Notes under the pieces: generated by a model
The model's database searches: none
What the model saw: only the letters and a program-made list of their open reading frames with translations
What the model was told of the DNA's origin: nothing
Program-made: the position numbers and the translations under genes
Source: Acidimicrobiia bacterium
GTDB lineage: Bacteria; Actinomycetota; Acidimicrobiia; Acidimicrobiales; UBA8592
Direction: 5' to 3'
DNA: 64,000 nucleotides
NCBI GenBank assembly: GCA_030431575.1
Contig: JAUIIS010000001.1
Coordinates: 1 to 64,000, forward strand
In this document: piece after piece, positions 1 through 9,865 of the stretch
Position numbering within the stretch: the stretch's first letter is position 1
Layout of the letters: each line of letters begins with the position of its first letter

Positions 1-1
1 G

Positions 2-628
2 ATCCGCTCACACCAAAAGGTCAGCAAAGACGCGGCCATCGACCGGTCGGCACAGCTCTTGACATCGGTCGGTATCCCAAACGCCAAAACCCGTGTGCGT
101 CAATACCCCCACGAATACTCCGGCGGTATGCGCCAGCGAGTCATGATTGCCATGGCCATCGCCAACGAACCCGTTGTCCTCATTGCCGACGAGCCCACCA
201 CCGCGCTCGACACCACGGTGCAGGCCCAGATCCTCGAAGTCATCAACGCGGTGAAAGACGACCTTGGCGCTGCGGTTGCATTTATTACCCACGATCTCGG
301 TGTTGTGGCCCGTATCGCCGACAAGGTCCAGGTCATGTATGCCGGGCGTGTGGCAGAGCGTGGCGGCGTTGGCGAACTCTTCGAAGCGCCGACTCACCCC
401 TACACCCGAGGTCTATTGGCCTCGCTGCCTGTCGTTGGCTCAGAACGGCTGGTCCCGATCCCAGGGGCCCCTCCAAACATGTTGCGACCACCATCGGGTT
501 GTGCCTTCCGGGTGCGCTGCGAACACGCACAACCCCAGTGCGCAACTGCCGACACCGAACTACGGATGATTGGCAACATCGAAAACGCCTGCATCCGTGC
601 CAGTGAACTGCAAGGGGAGCCGGTATGA
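2..628 (+). CDS. Peptide ABC transporter ATP-binding protein (OppD/DppD type), 5'-truncated
   Basis: C-terminal part of a cytoplasmic ATPase that powers uptake of di- or oligopeptides. The frame is open to the left edge, so the start and the Walker A loop lie outside the window. Visible are the ABC signature (YSGGMRQRVMIAMAIA), Walker B with catalytic Glu (VVLIADEPTTALD), the H-loop region (AFITHDLGVVARIADKV) and the family's C-terminal oligopeptide-transporter extension (HPYTRGLLASLP, then a Cys-containing segment FRVRCEHAQPQC). It overlaps the next ATPase gene by 4 bp (ATGA), the usual OppD-OppF arrangement; permease and binding-protein genes should lie upstream. Substrate cannot be told from sequence. 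Confidence 0.93.
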   Translation: MRSHQKVSKDAAIDRSAQLLTSVGIPNAKTRVRQYPHEYSGGMRQRVMIAMAIANEPVVLIADEPTTALDTTVQAQILEVINAVKDDLGAAVAFITHDLGVVARIADKVQVMYAGRVAERGGVGELFEAPTHPYTRGLLASLPVVGSERLVPIPGAPPNMLRPPSGCAFRVRCEHAQPQCATADTELRMIGNIENACIRASELQGEPV

Positions 629-1659
629 GCGAGGTCACCCCACTCCTCCAGATCACCGACATGGTGAAATCCTTCGAGATCAAGTCGTCCAAGGGTTTCC
701 GCACTATCCGCCAGGAGCTTCAGGCTGTCGCAGGCGTGTCGCTCGATGTCCACGGGACCGAAACGGTTGGTTTGGTCGGCGAGTCTGGCTCGGGCAAGTC
801 AACGCTGGGTCGCTGCGTGCTGCAGCTCCTCAAACCCACGTCTGGTTCGGTTAAGTTCAAAGGGACCGAACTCACCACGCTGGACCGCAAGTCTTTGCGC
901 GAGCTCCGCCGCGACATGCAGATCGTGTTCCAAGATCCGTTCGCATCGCTCGATCCACGCCTCACCGTTGGTCAAGCCATTGCTGAGCCACTGGTAGTTA
1001 CCGGCATCAAAGGCAAGCACGACGACCGCGTTGCCGAGCTGCTCGAGCTGGTTGGTCTGTCTCCCGAGCACCGCAAGCGCTTCCCGCACGAATTCTCAGG
1101 CGGCCAGCGCCAGCGCATTGGTGTGGCTCGTGCCTTGTGCCTCAACCCCGACCTCATCATCCTCGACGAACCCGTCTCGGCCCTTGATGTGTCTATCCAG
1201 GCTGGCGTAGTCAACCTGCTCCAAGACCTCCAACAAGAGTTCGGGATTGGCTACATCTTTATTGCCCACGATCTGTCGGTTGTGCGCCACATCAGCGACC
1301 GCATCGCCGTCATGTACCTTGGCAAGCTCATGGAGGTCGCCGACCGTACCGCGCTGTACGAAACCCCGGCGCACCCCTACACCCACGCACTCTTGTCTGC
1401 TGTCCCCCAACCCGACCCCAAGATCGAGCGTGGCCGCGAACGCGTAGTCCTCGAAGGCGACCTCCCTAGCCCTGCCAGTCCTCCAACGGGTTGTCGGTTC
1501 CACACGCGTTGTCCCATTGCCCAAGAGCAGTGCAAGGTTGAGGAACCGCAGCTTGTGGAGATCCGCACCGGACACCGCGTGGCCTGCCACTTCCCTTTGT
1601 TGCCGGGCCAAGACCTGCTCGACATGATGCGAGACAAAGAGCCCGTCAGCCAGACGTAG
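625..1659 (+). CDS. Peptide ABC transporter ATP-binding protein (OppF/DppF type)
   Basis: Second ATPase of the peptide importer, 344 aa, full family length. Walker A GESGSGKST is at residues 52-60, the signature FSGGQRQRIGVARAL and Walker B DLIILDEPVSALDVS follow, and the C-terminal oligopeptide domain contains the typical FHTRCPIAQEQC cysteine motif. The ATG lies in an ATGA overlap with the OppD-like gene, so the two are translationally coupled and probably act as a heterodimer on the inner face of the membrane. Its 3' end overlaps the convergent exporter gene by 14 bp. Confidence 0.95.
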   Translation: MSEVTPLLQITDMVKSFEIKSSKGFRTIRQELQAVAGVSLDVHGTETVGLVGESGSGKSTLGRCVLQLLKPTSGSVKFKGTELTTLDRKSLRELRRDMQIVFQDPFASLDPRLTVGQAIAEPLVVTGIKGKHDDRVAELLELVGLSPEHRKRFPHEFSGGQRQRIGVARALCLNPDLIILDEPVSALDVSIQAGVVNLLQDLQQEFGIGYIFIAHDLSVVRHISDRIAVMYLGKLMEVADRTALYETPAHPYTHALLSAVPQPDPKIERGRERVVLEGDLPSPASPPTGCRFHTRCPIAQEQCKVEEPQLVEIRTGHRVACHFPLLPGQDLLDMMRDKEPVSQT

Positions 1660-3445
1660 CTCGCCGCCAGCTTTCGTGGAGGCCAGCGTAAATCCCGCCC
1701 TCCTCAACAAGGCGACTATGGGGCCCCGACTCGACCAAACGCCCTTGATCGAACACCAATACCAAGTCGGCTTGTTCGGCGGTGCTCATTCGGTGCGCGA
1801 TCGACACCACGGTGCGCCCAGCAGCCACCCTGTCGAGCGCAGAAGACAAGGCTTGTTCGGTTTCGGGATCTATTGAGCTGGTTGCTTCGTCAAGCACGAG
1901 TAATCCGGGGTCTGCTACCTGAGCCCTGGTCAACGCCACAAGCTGGCGTTCGCCCACCGATAGCTGTTCGCCGCGTGGCCCTACTTGGGTGTCGATCCCG
2001 TTGGGAAGGCCGGCCACCCAGTCGTCCAGGCCAAGCGTGGCGAGGGCCGCGTGCGCGTCGTCGAGGGTGGCGCCTGGTCGTCCAAAAAGGATGTTGTCGC
2101 GAACAGTCGTATCGAAGAGAAAGCCGTCTTGGGGCACCAGTCGAATACCTCGATGGCGGTCGTCGGCGCTGATGTGTAGCCCATCGACGCCGCCGAGGAG
2201 GACGGTGCCGGCCATGGGGTCGAGTAGCCGGCACAGCACCCGGGCAAAGGTGGTCTTGCCCGACCCAGTCTCGCCTACCACAGCTACCCGAGCCCCAGGG
2301 GGAATGTGAACGTCAATGCCGTGCAGCACCGGGCCGTCGCTGTAACCCGCAACCAGCTTCTTGGTTTCGACTGAAAGCGGACCGCGAGGCAACGGCTGAG
2401 GGTTGTCGGCCTCGGCAACGTCGGGCTCGATTTCGAGCAACCCCAGCACCTTGTCCCAACCCGCTACCGCAGTCTGGGTTTGGTCGAGTACCTCGGTGAG
2501 CTCGCCAATAGGCGACTGCACCAACGCGACCAGGAAGAAGAAGGACACAACCGAGCCAGGGCCCAGGCCCCAGTCTTGGCCCCACTCGACCGCAACCACA
2601 GCCACCAATACAAGCGCGATGGCAGCGATGAAGTCGCCCACCGTGAACAGCGTCGCCATGTAGCGCGAGGTGCGCAGATCGGCTTTGTAGCGCTCGTCGA
2701 TGGCTTCATCCATCCGAGCCTGTGCTTGTTCTTGATATCCGTAGGACCTGATGGCGTCAGAGCCAGACAGCACTTCGTTGAACACCGTCAAGAGCCGCCC
2801 AACCGCGGTCCGTTGCCTCGAGTAGGCCCGCAGCTGCTTCTTTTGCAACAGGCGAACAATGGGTACGACCGTCAACATGGTGGCCAGGGCGACCAGGGTT
2901 AGCTGCCACGAGTAGACCGCCATCACCACAAACGCTCCCACGATGATGGAGAGATTCATGGACCAAGTGATGGCGCCCCATTCGACGAATCGCGAGATGG
3001 TTTCGACGTCGCTGGTCACACGAGCCAATAGCACGCCCTTAGCTTCGCCCGACTGTTGGGCCAGGCTGAGGTTGTGGACGTGGGAGAAGGCGTCTCGGCG
3101 CAGCTGGTAGAGGCTTTGCTGGGCGCCGCGGGTCATGGCGATCTCGGCGATAGGTCGCAGGACCGACACCACGAGTACTAGCGCAAACGTGGCGGCCGAC
3201 AGCCCAAGAATGAGGTCGGGCCGGTAGCCCTGCGGACCGAGCAGGCCACGGTCGATGACCTGCTGCACGAGCACCGGCATAGCGAGTCGACCCACCGCCG
3301 CGAGGATGGAGATCAGGCCACTAAACAAGAAACTGCGTTTGATGCTGGGCGTGCGCTGGATGCCGCGCCGCAATACATCGATAGCGCGGATGTCCCTGCC
3401 GTTGTCGTCTCCGGAGACCACCAGCATGGCGTCTACATCGCTCAT
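1646..3445 (-). CDS. ABC exporter half-transporter, subunit 2 (permease-ATPase fusion)
   Basis: 599-aa half transporter: an exporter-type six-helix membrane domain (about residues 40-330) followed by an ATPase domain. Walker A is VVGETGSGKTT and Walker B ends in the catalytic Glu (LLVLDEATSSID), with an H-loop His in SIAHRMSTAEQ. The signature is LSVGE instead of LSGGQ. Start ATG overlaps the stop of the partner gene upstream by 4 bp, so the two subunits are coupled and probably form a heterodimer (LmrCD/TmrAB-like). In such pairs the altered signature belongs to the degenerate ATP site. Substrate is unknown: drug, lipid or peptide export are all possible. Confidence 0.92.
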   Translation of the reverse strand: MSDVDAMLVVSGDDNGRDIRAIDVLRRGIQRTPSIKRSFLFSGLISILAAVGRLAMPVLVQQVIDRGLLGPQGYRPDLILGLSAATFALVLVVSVLRPIAEIAMTRGAQQSLYQLRRDAFSHVHNLSLAQQSGEAKGVLLARVTSDVETISRFVEWGAITWSMNLSIIVGAFVVMAVYSWQLTLVALATMLTVVPIVRLLQKKQLRAYSRQRTAVGRLLTVFNEVLSGSDAIRSYGYQEQAQARMDEAIDERYKADLRTSRYMATLFTVGDFIAAIALVLVAVVAVEWGQDWGLGPGSVVSFFFLVALVQSPIGELTEVLDQTQTAVAGWDKVLGLLEIEPDVAEADNPQPLPRGPLSVETKKLVAGYSDGPVLHGIDVHIPPGARVAVVGETGSGKTTFARVLCRLLDPMAGTVLLGGVDGLHISADDRHRGIRLVPQDGFLFDTTVRDNILFGRPGATLDDAHAALATLGLDDWVAGLPNGIDTQVGPRGEQLSVGERQLVALTRAQVADPGLLVLDEATSSIDPETEQALSSALDRVAAGRTVVSIAHRMSTAEQADLVLVFDQGRLVESGPHSRLVEEGGIYAGLHESWRRATSG

Positions 3446-5199
3446 GACGAAGCTTCCTTGTCGTAGGCCTCGAGCAGCGACACGTAGCTTGGATTGGCCA
3501 ACAGCTCAGTGTGGGTGCCAACCGCTGTGATTGTTCCGTTGGCCATGAGCGCGACGCGGTCGGCCAACAAGATGGTGGACCGGCGGTGCGCCACAATCAC
3601 CATGGTGGTGTCAATGGCTCTGATGGCGTTAAGGATCTTCTCTTCGACCACTGGGTCAACAGCAGACGTCGCATCGTCGAGCAACAACACGCTCGGGCGG
3701 CGCACGATGGCCCGGGCAAGAGCGAGACGCTGCCGCTGACCCCCAGACAGTCTGACGCCGTGCTCGCCAATGACGGTGTCGTAGCCCTGCGGCATGGCCG
3801 AGGCCACCTCGCTAAAGGCCGCCGCATCGGACGCTTCCTCGATGTCAGCCTGGCTAAACGGCGCGCCAAAGGCGATGTTCTCTGACACCGACGCGTCGAG
3901 CAAGAACGGTTGCTGCCACGCCATGGCCACGCGGCCAGACATTACATCGGGCGCTATGGAAGACACGTTGTGGCCGCCAATGCTGACCGCGCCGCCAGCC
4001 AACGGGACCATGTCCAACACCGCAGTCAACAGGGTGCTCTTGCCTGAGCCCGTTGGACCAACAAGCGCCAGGACCTCGCCAGGGTCCACGCGCAACGAGG
4101 CATTGCTGACAGCAGCCATGTCGCCGTAGCGCACCGACACGGCCTCGATGTCCACCCCTACAGCCCCCGGCGGCAGGCCTGTTGATCCGGTGCGGGCGAT
4201 TTCACGGCCAGTAAGGGCACCAACGACTCGATCGTTGGCCACGACCGCTGGAGGTAAGTCGCCAAAGAAGTAGCCAATGACGCGCAGCGGGAAGACCAGC
4301 AGGCTGAAGAGTGCAACAGCTTGCACCAGCTGACCAGGGGTGATGTGCCCGTTGGCAGCTCGCCACGCTCCCAGGGCAACAAGCGCAATGACCCCGGCAT
4401 CGGGCAGAAGATCCAGGAGTGCGGTGAAGATTGCCCGAATCCGACCTAGCCGGATGGCGTCGTCGCGCAGCTTTGCGGCCTCGACCGAGAACCGCTCGAG
4501 TTCGGATGTTTCTCGGCCAAGGGTCTTTACCACCATGGCCCCATCGAAACTCTCAGAGGCCACCGAACTGACCCTTGAGACCGATTCGCGCACCGACACC
4601 GCTGGCACCTCGGCCACTCTGGCGTTGACCTGATTGAGACCAGCAATGAGGGGCATCAACGAAAGCGCGACTGCGGTGAGAACCCAGTCCATAAGCGCAA
4701 GCGAGACAATGGAAGCACCAAGGAGCGTGAGCACCCCCAAGGTAAACGGGAAGGGGCTAAGGGCATCGGTGGCCACATCGACGTCGCTGTCGGCGTGCGC
4801 CAACAACTTGCCCTTCGACGCGGCTCGAAGCTCCTCTGGGGGCATGGCCAGGTAGTGCCGGCCAAGGTCGTGCTGCATATCGCTCTTGCACAGAAACACT
4901 GTCATTCCCGCAAAGAACCGGCGCACAACAACACCAGCAGACCGGCCAGCCGCCACCAACAGCACCGCCAACACCACCGTGGTTGTGCTGCGCCTAGCCA
5001 CGCTGTCTTCGAACGCGGGAAGCACCACGTCGTCAGTAAGCCAGCCCAGCGTCACCGTAGACAAGACGGTGCCAACAGCCATCACCACCGATCCCGTCAG
5101 TGAGATTGCAAACGGGAGCGGATGACTTCGAACCATGGCGCGCACTAGCCGTAGGCCACGCTTAATCAGTTGTCGTTGAGCCTGTTCAGATGCAACCAC
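3442..5199 (-). CDS. ABC exporter half-transporter, subunit 1 (permease-ATPase fusion)
   Basis: 585-aa exporter-type permease-ATPase. Walker A VGPTGSGKST, canonical signature LSGGQRQRLALARAI, but Walker B is LLLDDATSAVD, with Asp where the catalytic Glu normally sits; the H-loop His is kept (VAHRRSTILL). Together with the LSVGE signature in the partner this gives one degenerate and one canonical ATP site, as in heterodimeric exporters. Start is GTG (VASEQAQRQ). Two-gene operon with the downstream half transporter. No regulator is adjacent. Confidence 0.92.
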   Translation of the reverse strand: MVASEQAQRQLIKRGLRLVRAMVRSHPLPFAISLTGSVVMAVGTVLSTVTLGWLTDDVVLPAFEDSVARRSTTTVVLAVLLVAAGRSAGVVVRRFFAGMTVFLCKSDMQHDLGRHYLAMPPEELRAASKGKLLAHADSDVDVATDALSPFPFTLGVLTLLGASIVSLALMDWVLTAVALSLMPLIAGLNQVNARVAEVPAVSVRESVSRVSSVASESFDGAMVVKTLGRETSELERFSVEAAKLRDDAIRLGRIRAIFTALLDLLPDAGVIALVALGAWRAANGHITPGQLVQAVALFSLLVFPLRVIGYFFGDLPPAVVANDRVVGALTGREIARTGSTGLPPGAVGVDIEAVSVRYGDMAAVSNASLRVDPGEVLALVGPTGSGKSTLLTAVLDMVPLAGGAVSIGGHNVSSIAPDVMSGRVAMAWQQPFLLDASVSENIAFGAPFSQADIEEASDAAAFSEVASAMPQGYDTVIGEHGVRLSGGQRQRLALARAIVRRPSVLLLDDATSAVDPVVEEKILNAIRAIDTTMVIVAHRRSTILLADRVALMANGTITAVGTHTELLANPSYVSLLEAYDKEASS

Positions 5200-5255
5200 A
5201 GCCCAACGACGCTAGCAGCGCCATGCGCCCGCGCATGCAGGAATTTCGGCCGCGG

Positions 5256-8200
5256 TTAGCTGTCGAGGGTGGCTAGCGCCTCAGCGAGAAGCTGTTCGGC
5301 TTCTTGGACAAGTTCCTGATAACGCCCAAGGTCGCCGTCGGCGAGGGCTTCGTCGGCTTCGTCGAAGGTGTCTGCTGCTTGTTGCAACAACGTCTCGACG
5401 TCGCCATCGGGAGCGTCGGGACCTGGGTCGTCGCCAGGATCGGGCGAGGGCTCGGGCGTGGGCTCGGGATCGGCGTCGTCGGTCTCGGGATCGGTGTCCA
5501 CTGCGTCGACAGGCTGGTCTGATGTTGGGATTTCTTGGCCTGTCAGCGGAGACACCACCCCACTGCACTCGTCGTCTAGCTCGCTCTCGGGCACAAACAA
5601 GGCACCAAGGGCCAAACCAAAGGTGGGGCACATACGTACCGTGGTGTCGTAGGACACGATGACCAAGCGAGCCAGCGGCAAGTTGCCCGAGTCCACATAC
5701 AGCGGTCGCACATAGATGATGCGACTATCGCCCTCGGGGGTGTCCATGGGCACCAACAACATATTGCCCAGCTTGACGTTTGAACCTTGCTGGCTAAGCA
5801 GTGTGGTTCGTTGCGCAACAGTGGTGTTGTTGAGCATGGCCGAGTTGGCCAACACCGGTCCGTCAACGGCAGTGCCGGGAACCCGATACGAGATGAGGCT
5901 TTGCTTTCCGTTTTCGTCTATCCGGCCGGCCATGAACGCTGTGAGTTCTTGACGGAAGTCGTCGCCCGAGCGGGCGCTAGGGACAAAGGGCCGCATGATC
6001 AAGAATTCTTGATCGGTCTCGCCGGGCAGACGCATCTGCACGTAGTGCGGGTCAATGAGGTCGCCGCTGCTCACCGTGGTGAGCTGTGCAGACCCTGTGG
6101 CGCTCTCGCTCACAGGCGGTCGCTCAAGCGTGCTACCGGGGTCGATGGCAACGCTCCACGCCGCGGTGTCGTCGAAGAATGCAGCAGCTTGGTCGAGCTG
6201 GTACGTGGCCCACATGTTGGTTTGCACCCGGAAGAGATCTTCGGGATACCTGAGGTGCTGAACCAGCTCATCGGTGAAGGCCGGATCGTCGGTGGTCTTG
6301 AACAGGTCGGGGAACGCACCTTGATAAGCCTGGATAATGGGGTCAGAGTCATCGACCACAAAGAAATCGACGTCGCCGTTGTAGGCGTCTACAACCACTT
6401 TGACCGAGTTGCGGACGTAGTTGAAGCTGCTGCGCAAGCCCGAACCCGACGGCACCGAGCGCTGGTTGGCGGATTGCGAGTACGGGTAATTGTTGGAGGT
6501 GGTATAGGCGTCGAGGATAAACACGATGCGCCCATCGATGATGGCCGGGTAGGAGTCGGCGTCGAAGTCCAAGAACGGGGCAAGTTCTCGGGCACGAGTA
6601 AGCACGTCACGGTTGTAGATGAACTTCGAGTCGTCGTTGATGAGGCCCGAGAAGATGGGGTTGAGATCCTGGAAACGCAGTGCAAAGGCGGCTCGACGCA
6701 AGAGACCACCAGCGCGGACACCGTCGTTGCCTTCATAGGCAGACTCTTGGTTGCGGCCCTGGGTCTGTTCGCAGTTTGTAGCTGCAGCATCGGGGTCGAC
6801 CGCCACATCGACGGTCTCTTCGAGGTCGACCGTTGAGCCGCCGGTAAGCGGAAAGTCCACCTCGCAACGTCGAGTTCCCACGATGGCGTAGCCGTCGAGA
6901 CCTTCGCCGATGTAGATGCGTGGCTGGAGCGTCTCGTCGTCGCTGAGCCCAACGTCGATGTCGCTATCGATGAGTGTGGGAAGCCCGCCAACGACAAAGT
7001 TTGGTTCGCCTTCGTCGGTGACAACGTTGGCCGGTGCCACCGCCAAGCCATAACCATGGGTGAACGACACGTGCTGGTTTTCCCAACCAGAGCGCACACC
7101 GCCGAGGTTTAGCTCTCTGGCCGCAACAACCACGACGCGCTCTTCGCCATTGACGCGATAGCGGTCGACGTCGAGGTCGGGCGCAAACCTGAACTGGTCT
7201 CGCTCGACCTCAAGGCGCGAGAACGTGGGTGACACGATGTTGGGATCTAGGAGGCGAACGTTTTCGAGGGTGTCCCGGTTGGCTTCGAGCAGCTCTGGCG
7301 AGAGCGGCTCGATGTTGGGGTCATCGGGGTTGAAGTCGAACTGTTCTTCTGGCAACCCCACCAGGCTTCCGGTGTCGTCGAACTCGGCAAAGCCGTAGGC
7401 GAGCCGGGTGGCCTCAATGTTGCGTTCGATGAAGGTTGCTTCGCGCTCGAGTTCGTTTGGTTCGACCCGGAGGCGCTGATAGATGGCTGGGTAGATGCCG
7501 CCCATAACAATGGCCACGAAGGCCCAGAGCCCAACGGCCACAACCGGAAGCACCCAGCCCTGACGCCATATGTTGACAATCAACAACACGGCAGCACAGA
7601 GGGAAATGAGGATAAGCAGGTTAATGGCGGGTAGTTGTGCGTTGACGTCGGTATAGGACGCGCCGTCGACCACACCTCGGTTGGAGAAGTTGAGCGAGTA
7701 CCGCTGGTACCAATAGTCAGCGGCTTTGATGAGCGCCAACACGGCCAACAGGAATGACAGGTGCCGTTTGACCTGGGGCGTGACACGTTCGCCGGGGGTG
7801 TTCATGCGGATGCCGCCGTTGAGGTAGTGCGCAGCGCTGGCAATGATGAGCGTGACCACAAAGGCAGTGAACAGCCAGTTGATGAGGAACTGGATGAAGG
7901 GCAGCTGGAAGATGTAGAACCCAATGTCCACGCCAAACTGCGGGTCGTCGATGCCGAACTCGACGCTGTTGTTGAACAGGATCCAGTCCTGCCAACGGCT
8001 GCCCGCTCCTGCGCCCCAGAACAAGGCAAACAAGGCCGCAACCCCGACACGCATGAGCCCGTTTCGGGCACCCACGGTTTCGTGGTACCGGCGAACGAAC
8101 TCTTCTTCGGGTCCTGGCGGCCGGTACGACGGTGCGACACGGTCAGCTATGAAGAGGTTGACCCACAAAAGCACAAACATGACCACGATAAAGAAGACCG

Positions 8201-8411
8201 TGAGGCCCACTTGTGCCCAGAGCACACCACTCCACACTGAGCTGTAACCCAGCGAGTCGAACCACAGGTAGTCGGTATAGAACCCTGCGATGCCGCGCAG
8301 CGACAGCAACAGCACAACAAGTGCCGAAACCACGATCGCAACGATAAATCGAACCCGTCGGGACATAGGCCGACGACGGCCGGGGGCGGGCATTTCAGTC
8401 GCAGAAGCCAT
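5256..8411 (-). CDS. UPF0182 family membrane protein
   Basis: Large membrane protein of unknown function found mostly in actinobacteria (Mycobacterium tuberculosis Rv3193c family). The first third holds about seven hydrophobic segments (for example FIVAIVVSALVVLLLSL); the rest is a large domain, probably extracytoplasmic, ending in a low-complexity Asp/Glu/Pro linker and an acidic, probably coiled-coil tail. I chose the ATG giving MASATEMPAPG (1051 aa) because a TAGGAT box sits 8 bp upstream, fitting a leaderless start; an in-frame start 51 bp further upstream would place that promoter inside the gene. The PDZ-Lon protease gene lies directly upstream, as in mycobacteria. Function unknown. Confidence 0.88.
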   Translation of the reverse strand: MASATEMPAPGRRRPMSRRVRFIVAIVVSALVVLLLSLRGIAGFYTDYLWFDSLGYSSVWSGVLWAQVGLTVFFIVVMFVLLWVNLFIADRVAPSYRPPGPEEEFVRRYHETVGARNGLMRVGVAALFALFWGAGAGSRWQDWILFNNSVEFGIDDPQFGVDIGFYIFQLPFIQFLINWLFTAFVVTLIIASAAHYLNGGIRMNTPGERVTPQVKRHLSFLLAVLALIKAADYWYQRYSLNFSNRGVVDGASYTDVNAQLPAINLLILISLCAAVLLIVNIWRQGWVLPVVAVGLWAFVAIVMGGIYPAIYQRLRVEPNELEREATFIERNIEATRLAYGFAEFDDTGSLVGLPEEQFDFNPDDPNIEPLSPELLEANRDTLENVRLLDPNIVSPTFSRLEVERDQFRFAPDLDVDRYRVNGEERVVVVAARELNLGGVRSGWENQHVSFTHGYGLAVAPANVVTDEGEPNFVVGGLPTLIDSDIDVGLSDDETLQPRIYIGEGLDGYAIVGTRRCEVDFPLTGGSTVDLEETVDVAVDPDAAATNCEQTQGRNQESAYEGNDGVRAGGLLRRAAFALRFQDLNPIFSGLINDDSKFIYNRDVLTRARELAPFLDFDADSYPAIIDGRIVFILDAYTTSNNYPYSQSANQRSVPSGSGLRSSFNYVRNSVKVVVDAYNGDVDFFVVDDSDPIIQAYQGAFPDLFKTTDDPAFTDELVQHLRYPEDLFRVQTNMWATYQLDQAAAFFDDTAAWSVAIDPGSTLERPPVSESATGSAQLTTVSSGDLIDPHYVQMRLPGETDQEFLIMRPFVPSARSGDDFRQELTAFMAGRIDENGKQSLISYRVPGTAVDGPVLANSAMLNNTTVAQRTTLLSQQGSNVKLGNMLLVPMDTPEGDSRIIYVRPLYVDSGNLPLARLVIVSYDTTVRMCPTFGLALGALFVPESELDDECSGVVSPLTGQEIPTSDQPVDAVDTDPETDDADPEPTPEPSPDPGDDPGPDAPDGDVETLLQQAADTFDEADEALADGDLGRYQELVQEAEQLLAEALATLDS

Positions 8412-8419
8412 TGGGCGAA

Positions 8420-8425
8420 ATCCTA
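8420..8425 (-). promoter_or_regulatory. Putative -10 box for leaderless UPF0182 transcript
   Basis: Read on the minus strand this is TAGGAT, fitting TANNNT, ending 8 nt before the ATG at 8411. No ribosome-binding site precedes that ATG. Actinobacteria commonly begin transcription about 7 nt after such a box, which would give a leaderless mRNA. Confidence 0.45.
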
Positions 8426-8489
8426 CCCTTGTGAACCCCATAGCCCAGCGTCGGGCCGCCATCGGCCACCGAAGCTGGCAGGAACTGTC

Positions 8490-9764
8490 CTAGGCGACCT
8501 GATCGAGCACCTCAGCACAACTCAGGAAACCGTCATCAGGATCGACAGGATTTGGTGATGCCTCGGGTGGGTCGGCGCCCGCTTCTGCGGCCACCTCGAC
8601 CCCGTTGCCACCGAACTCGGCCAACATCAGAATTGCGTCGTCAAAGGTTTGGGCGCAACGAACAGCTACGTCATCGCCAGCGGCCTCAATGGCATCGAGG
8701 TACTCGCTCGGCGGGACCAAGAAGAGGTCGATGTTCTCGCGTTTGGCAGCTTCGATCTTTTGGGGCACGCCACCCACAGCACCGATGACGCCATTGACGT
8801 TGATGGTCCCGGTGGTGGCCACTCTGATACCGCCGGTGAGCTCACCCTCAGAAAGGACGTCGACAATGGCTAGCGAGAACGCCAGACCGGCAGAGGGCCC
8901 ACGCACGCGGCCGACGTCGAGACTTACCTCGAACGGGGCATCGGCGCGGATGGGGGTTTCGATCTGCACTCCCAAGAACCCGGCACCTTCTACGTCGGGG
9001 TGCGCAGCAAGGACAGCCTCGACTTGCATGGCTACTGCGTTGGGGTCCGCTCCACTTGAACCCTCGGCGATCGAGCCTCGCTTCAGGTCGATGACCACCA
9101 CATCGCCGGGCAGCGAAGCTCGGATCGCGTTGCCAAGGTCTTCGGAGGAACGCACCGGCTCGCCGTTCACGCTAGTGATGAGGTCACCCAACTTAAGGAC
9201 CTCTTCGGCTGGGCTGTCGGGTACCAGCTGAAGAACAAACGCGCCTTCGACCTCGGGCACAATCTCATAACCCAAGAAGTCGAGGGCAACGATCGTCGCC
9301 GTGTCTTGTGAGAGATTCATCTGAAATTGCGTGATCTCTCGTGCCTCGTCGGTGCTGCGAGTGCCATCAATGAACTCGGCGGGCACGATTTCGCTGGTGT
9401 CGTCGAAGCGGGCGAAGTACCACTCCCAAATGCTGGGTTCTCGTTTGATGGAGACCGTGGTGAAGGCAATTTCGCCTTCGGGGTCGTAGGACTCGGCGCC
9501 GTCGATAATCACGGCCTCGGCAGTGTTGGTGGCACTGCCCGGGGACAGCACGTAGTCGTCTTTACCAATGAACGTGGCATCGACCAGCGTCAAGAAGATG
9601 ACTGCGATAGCAACGAGGCTGACCAGCGTGCCAACAAGTACCCAGGGCCACAGCCGCCAAGTCCGCTCCGCAGGGACCTGACCTGGCCTCTCCGAAGCAG
9701 GCATATCTGGAGCAAGCACAGCGTCCTCGGTGCCGGGCGCCGACGGTGGGTTGGGGATACTCAC
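8490..9764 (-). CDS. PDZ domain / Lon-type (S16) membrane-anchored protease
   Basis: 424 aa. One membrane anchor (about residues 38-60), then an extracytoplasmic region with a PDZ domain (about 175-230; GDLITSVNGEPV) and a Lon proteolytic domain lacking the AAA module. The catalytic Ser-Lys dyad is visible: Ser291 in RGPSAGLAF and Lys336 in GGVPQKIEAA. This is the YlbL/Rv3194c family. Start GTG is preceded by GAAGGA at good spacing. It lies just upstream of the UPF0182 gene on the same strand, the same order as in M. tuberculosis, which suggests the protease and the UPF0182 protein work together at the membrane; that link is inference. Confidence 0.92.
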   Translation of the reverse strand: MSIPNPPSAPGTEDAVLAPDMPASERPGQVPAERTWRLWPWVLVGTLVSLVAIAVIFLTLVDATFIGKDDYVLSPGSATNTAEAVIIDGAESYDPEGEIAFTTVSIKREPSIWEWYFARFDDTSEIVPAEFIDGTRSTDEAREITQFQMNLSQDTATIVALDFLGYEIVPEVEGAFVLQLVPDSPAEEVLKLGDLITSVNGEPVRSSEDLGNAIRASLPGDVVVIDLKRGSIAEGSSGADPNAVAMQVEAVLAAHPDVEGAGFLGVQIETPIRADAPFEVSLDVGRVRGPSAGLAFSLAIVDVLSEGELTGGIRVATTGTINVNGVIGAVGGVPQKIEAAKRENIDLFLVPPSEYLDAIEAAGDDVAVRCAQTFDDAILMLAEFGGNGVEVAAEAGADPPEASPNPVDPDDGFLSCAEVLDQVA

Positions 9765-9865
9765 GCAGATCCTTCAGAAGCAAACATGGCCGCCAGTAGA
9801 GCCGACGACCGGATCGAAGCAGGTCAGACTGTTGCGCCAACCAACTCCCGGCGCCAATGATAAGT

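Noticed and set aside
5787-6836. 349-codon open frame on the plus strand
   Set aside because: Lies inside and opposite the UPF0182 gene; mirror image of its codon bias.
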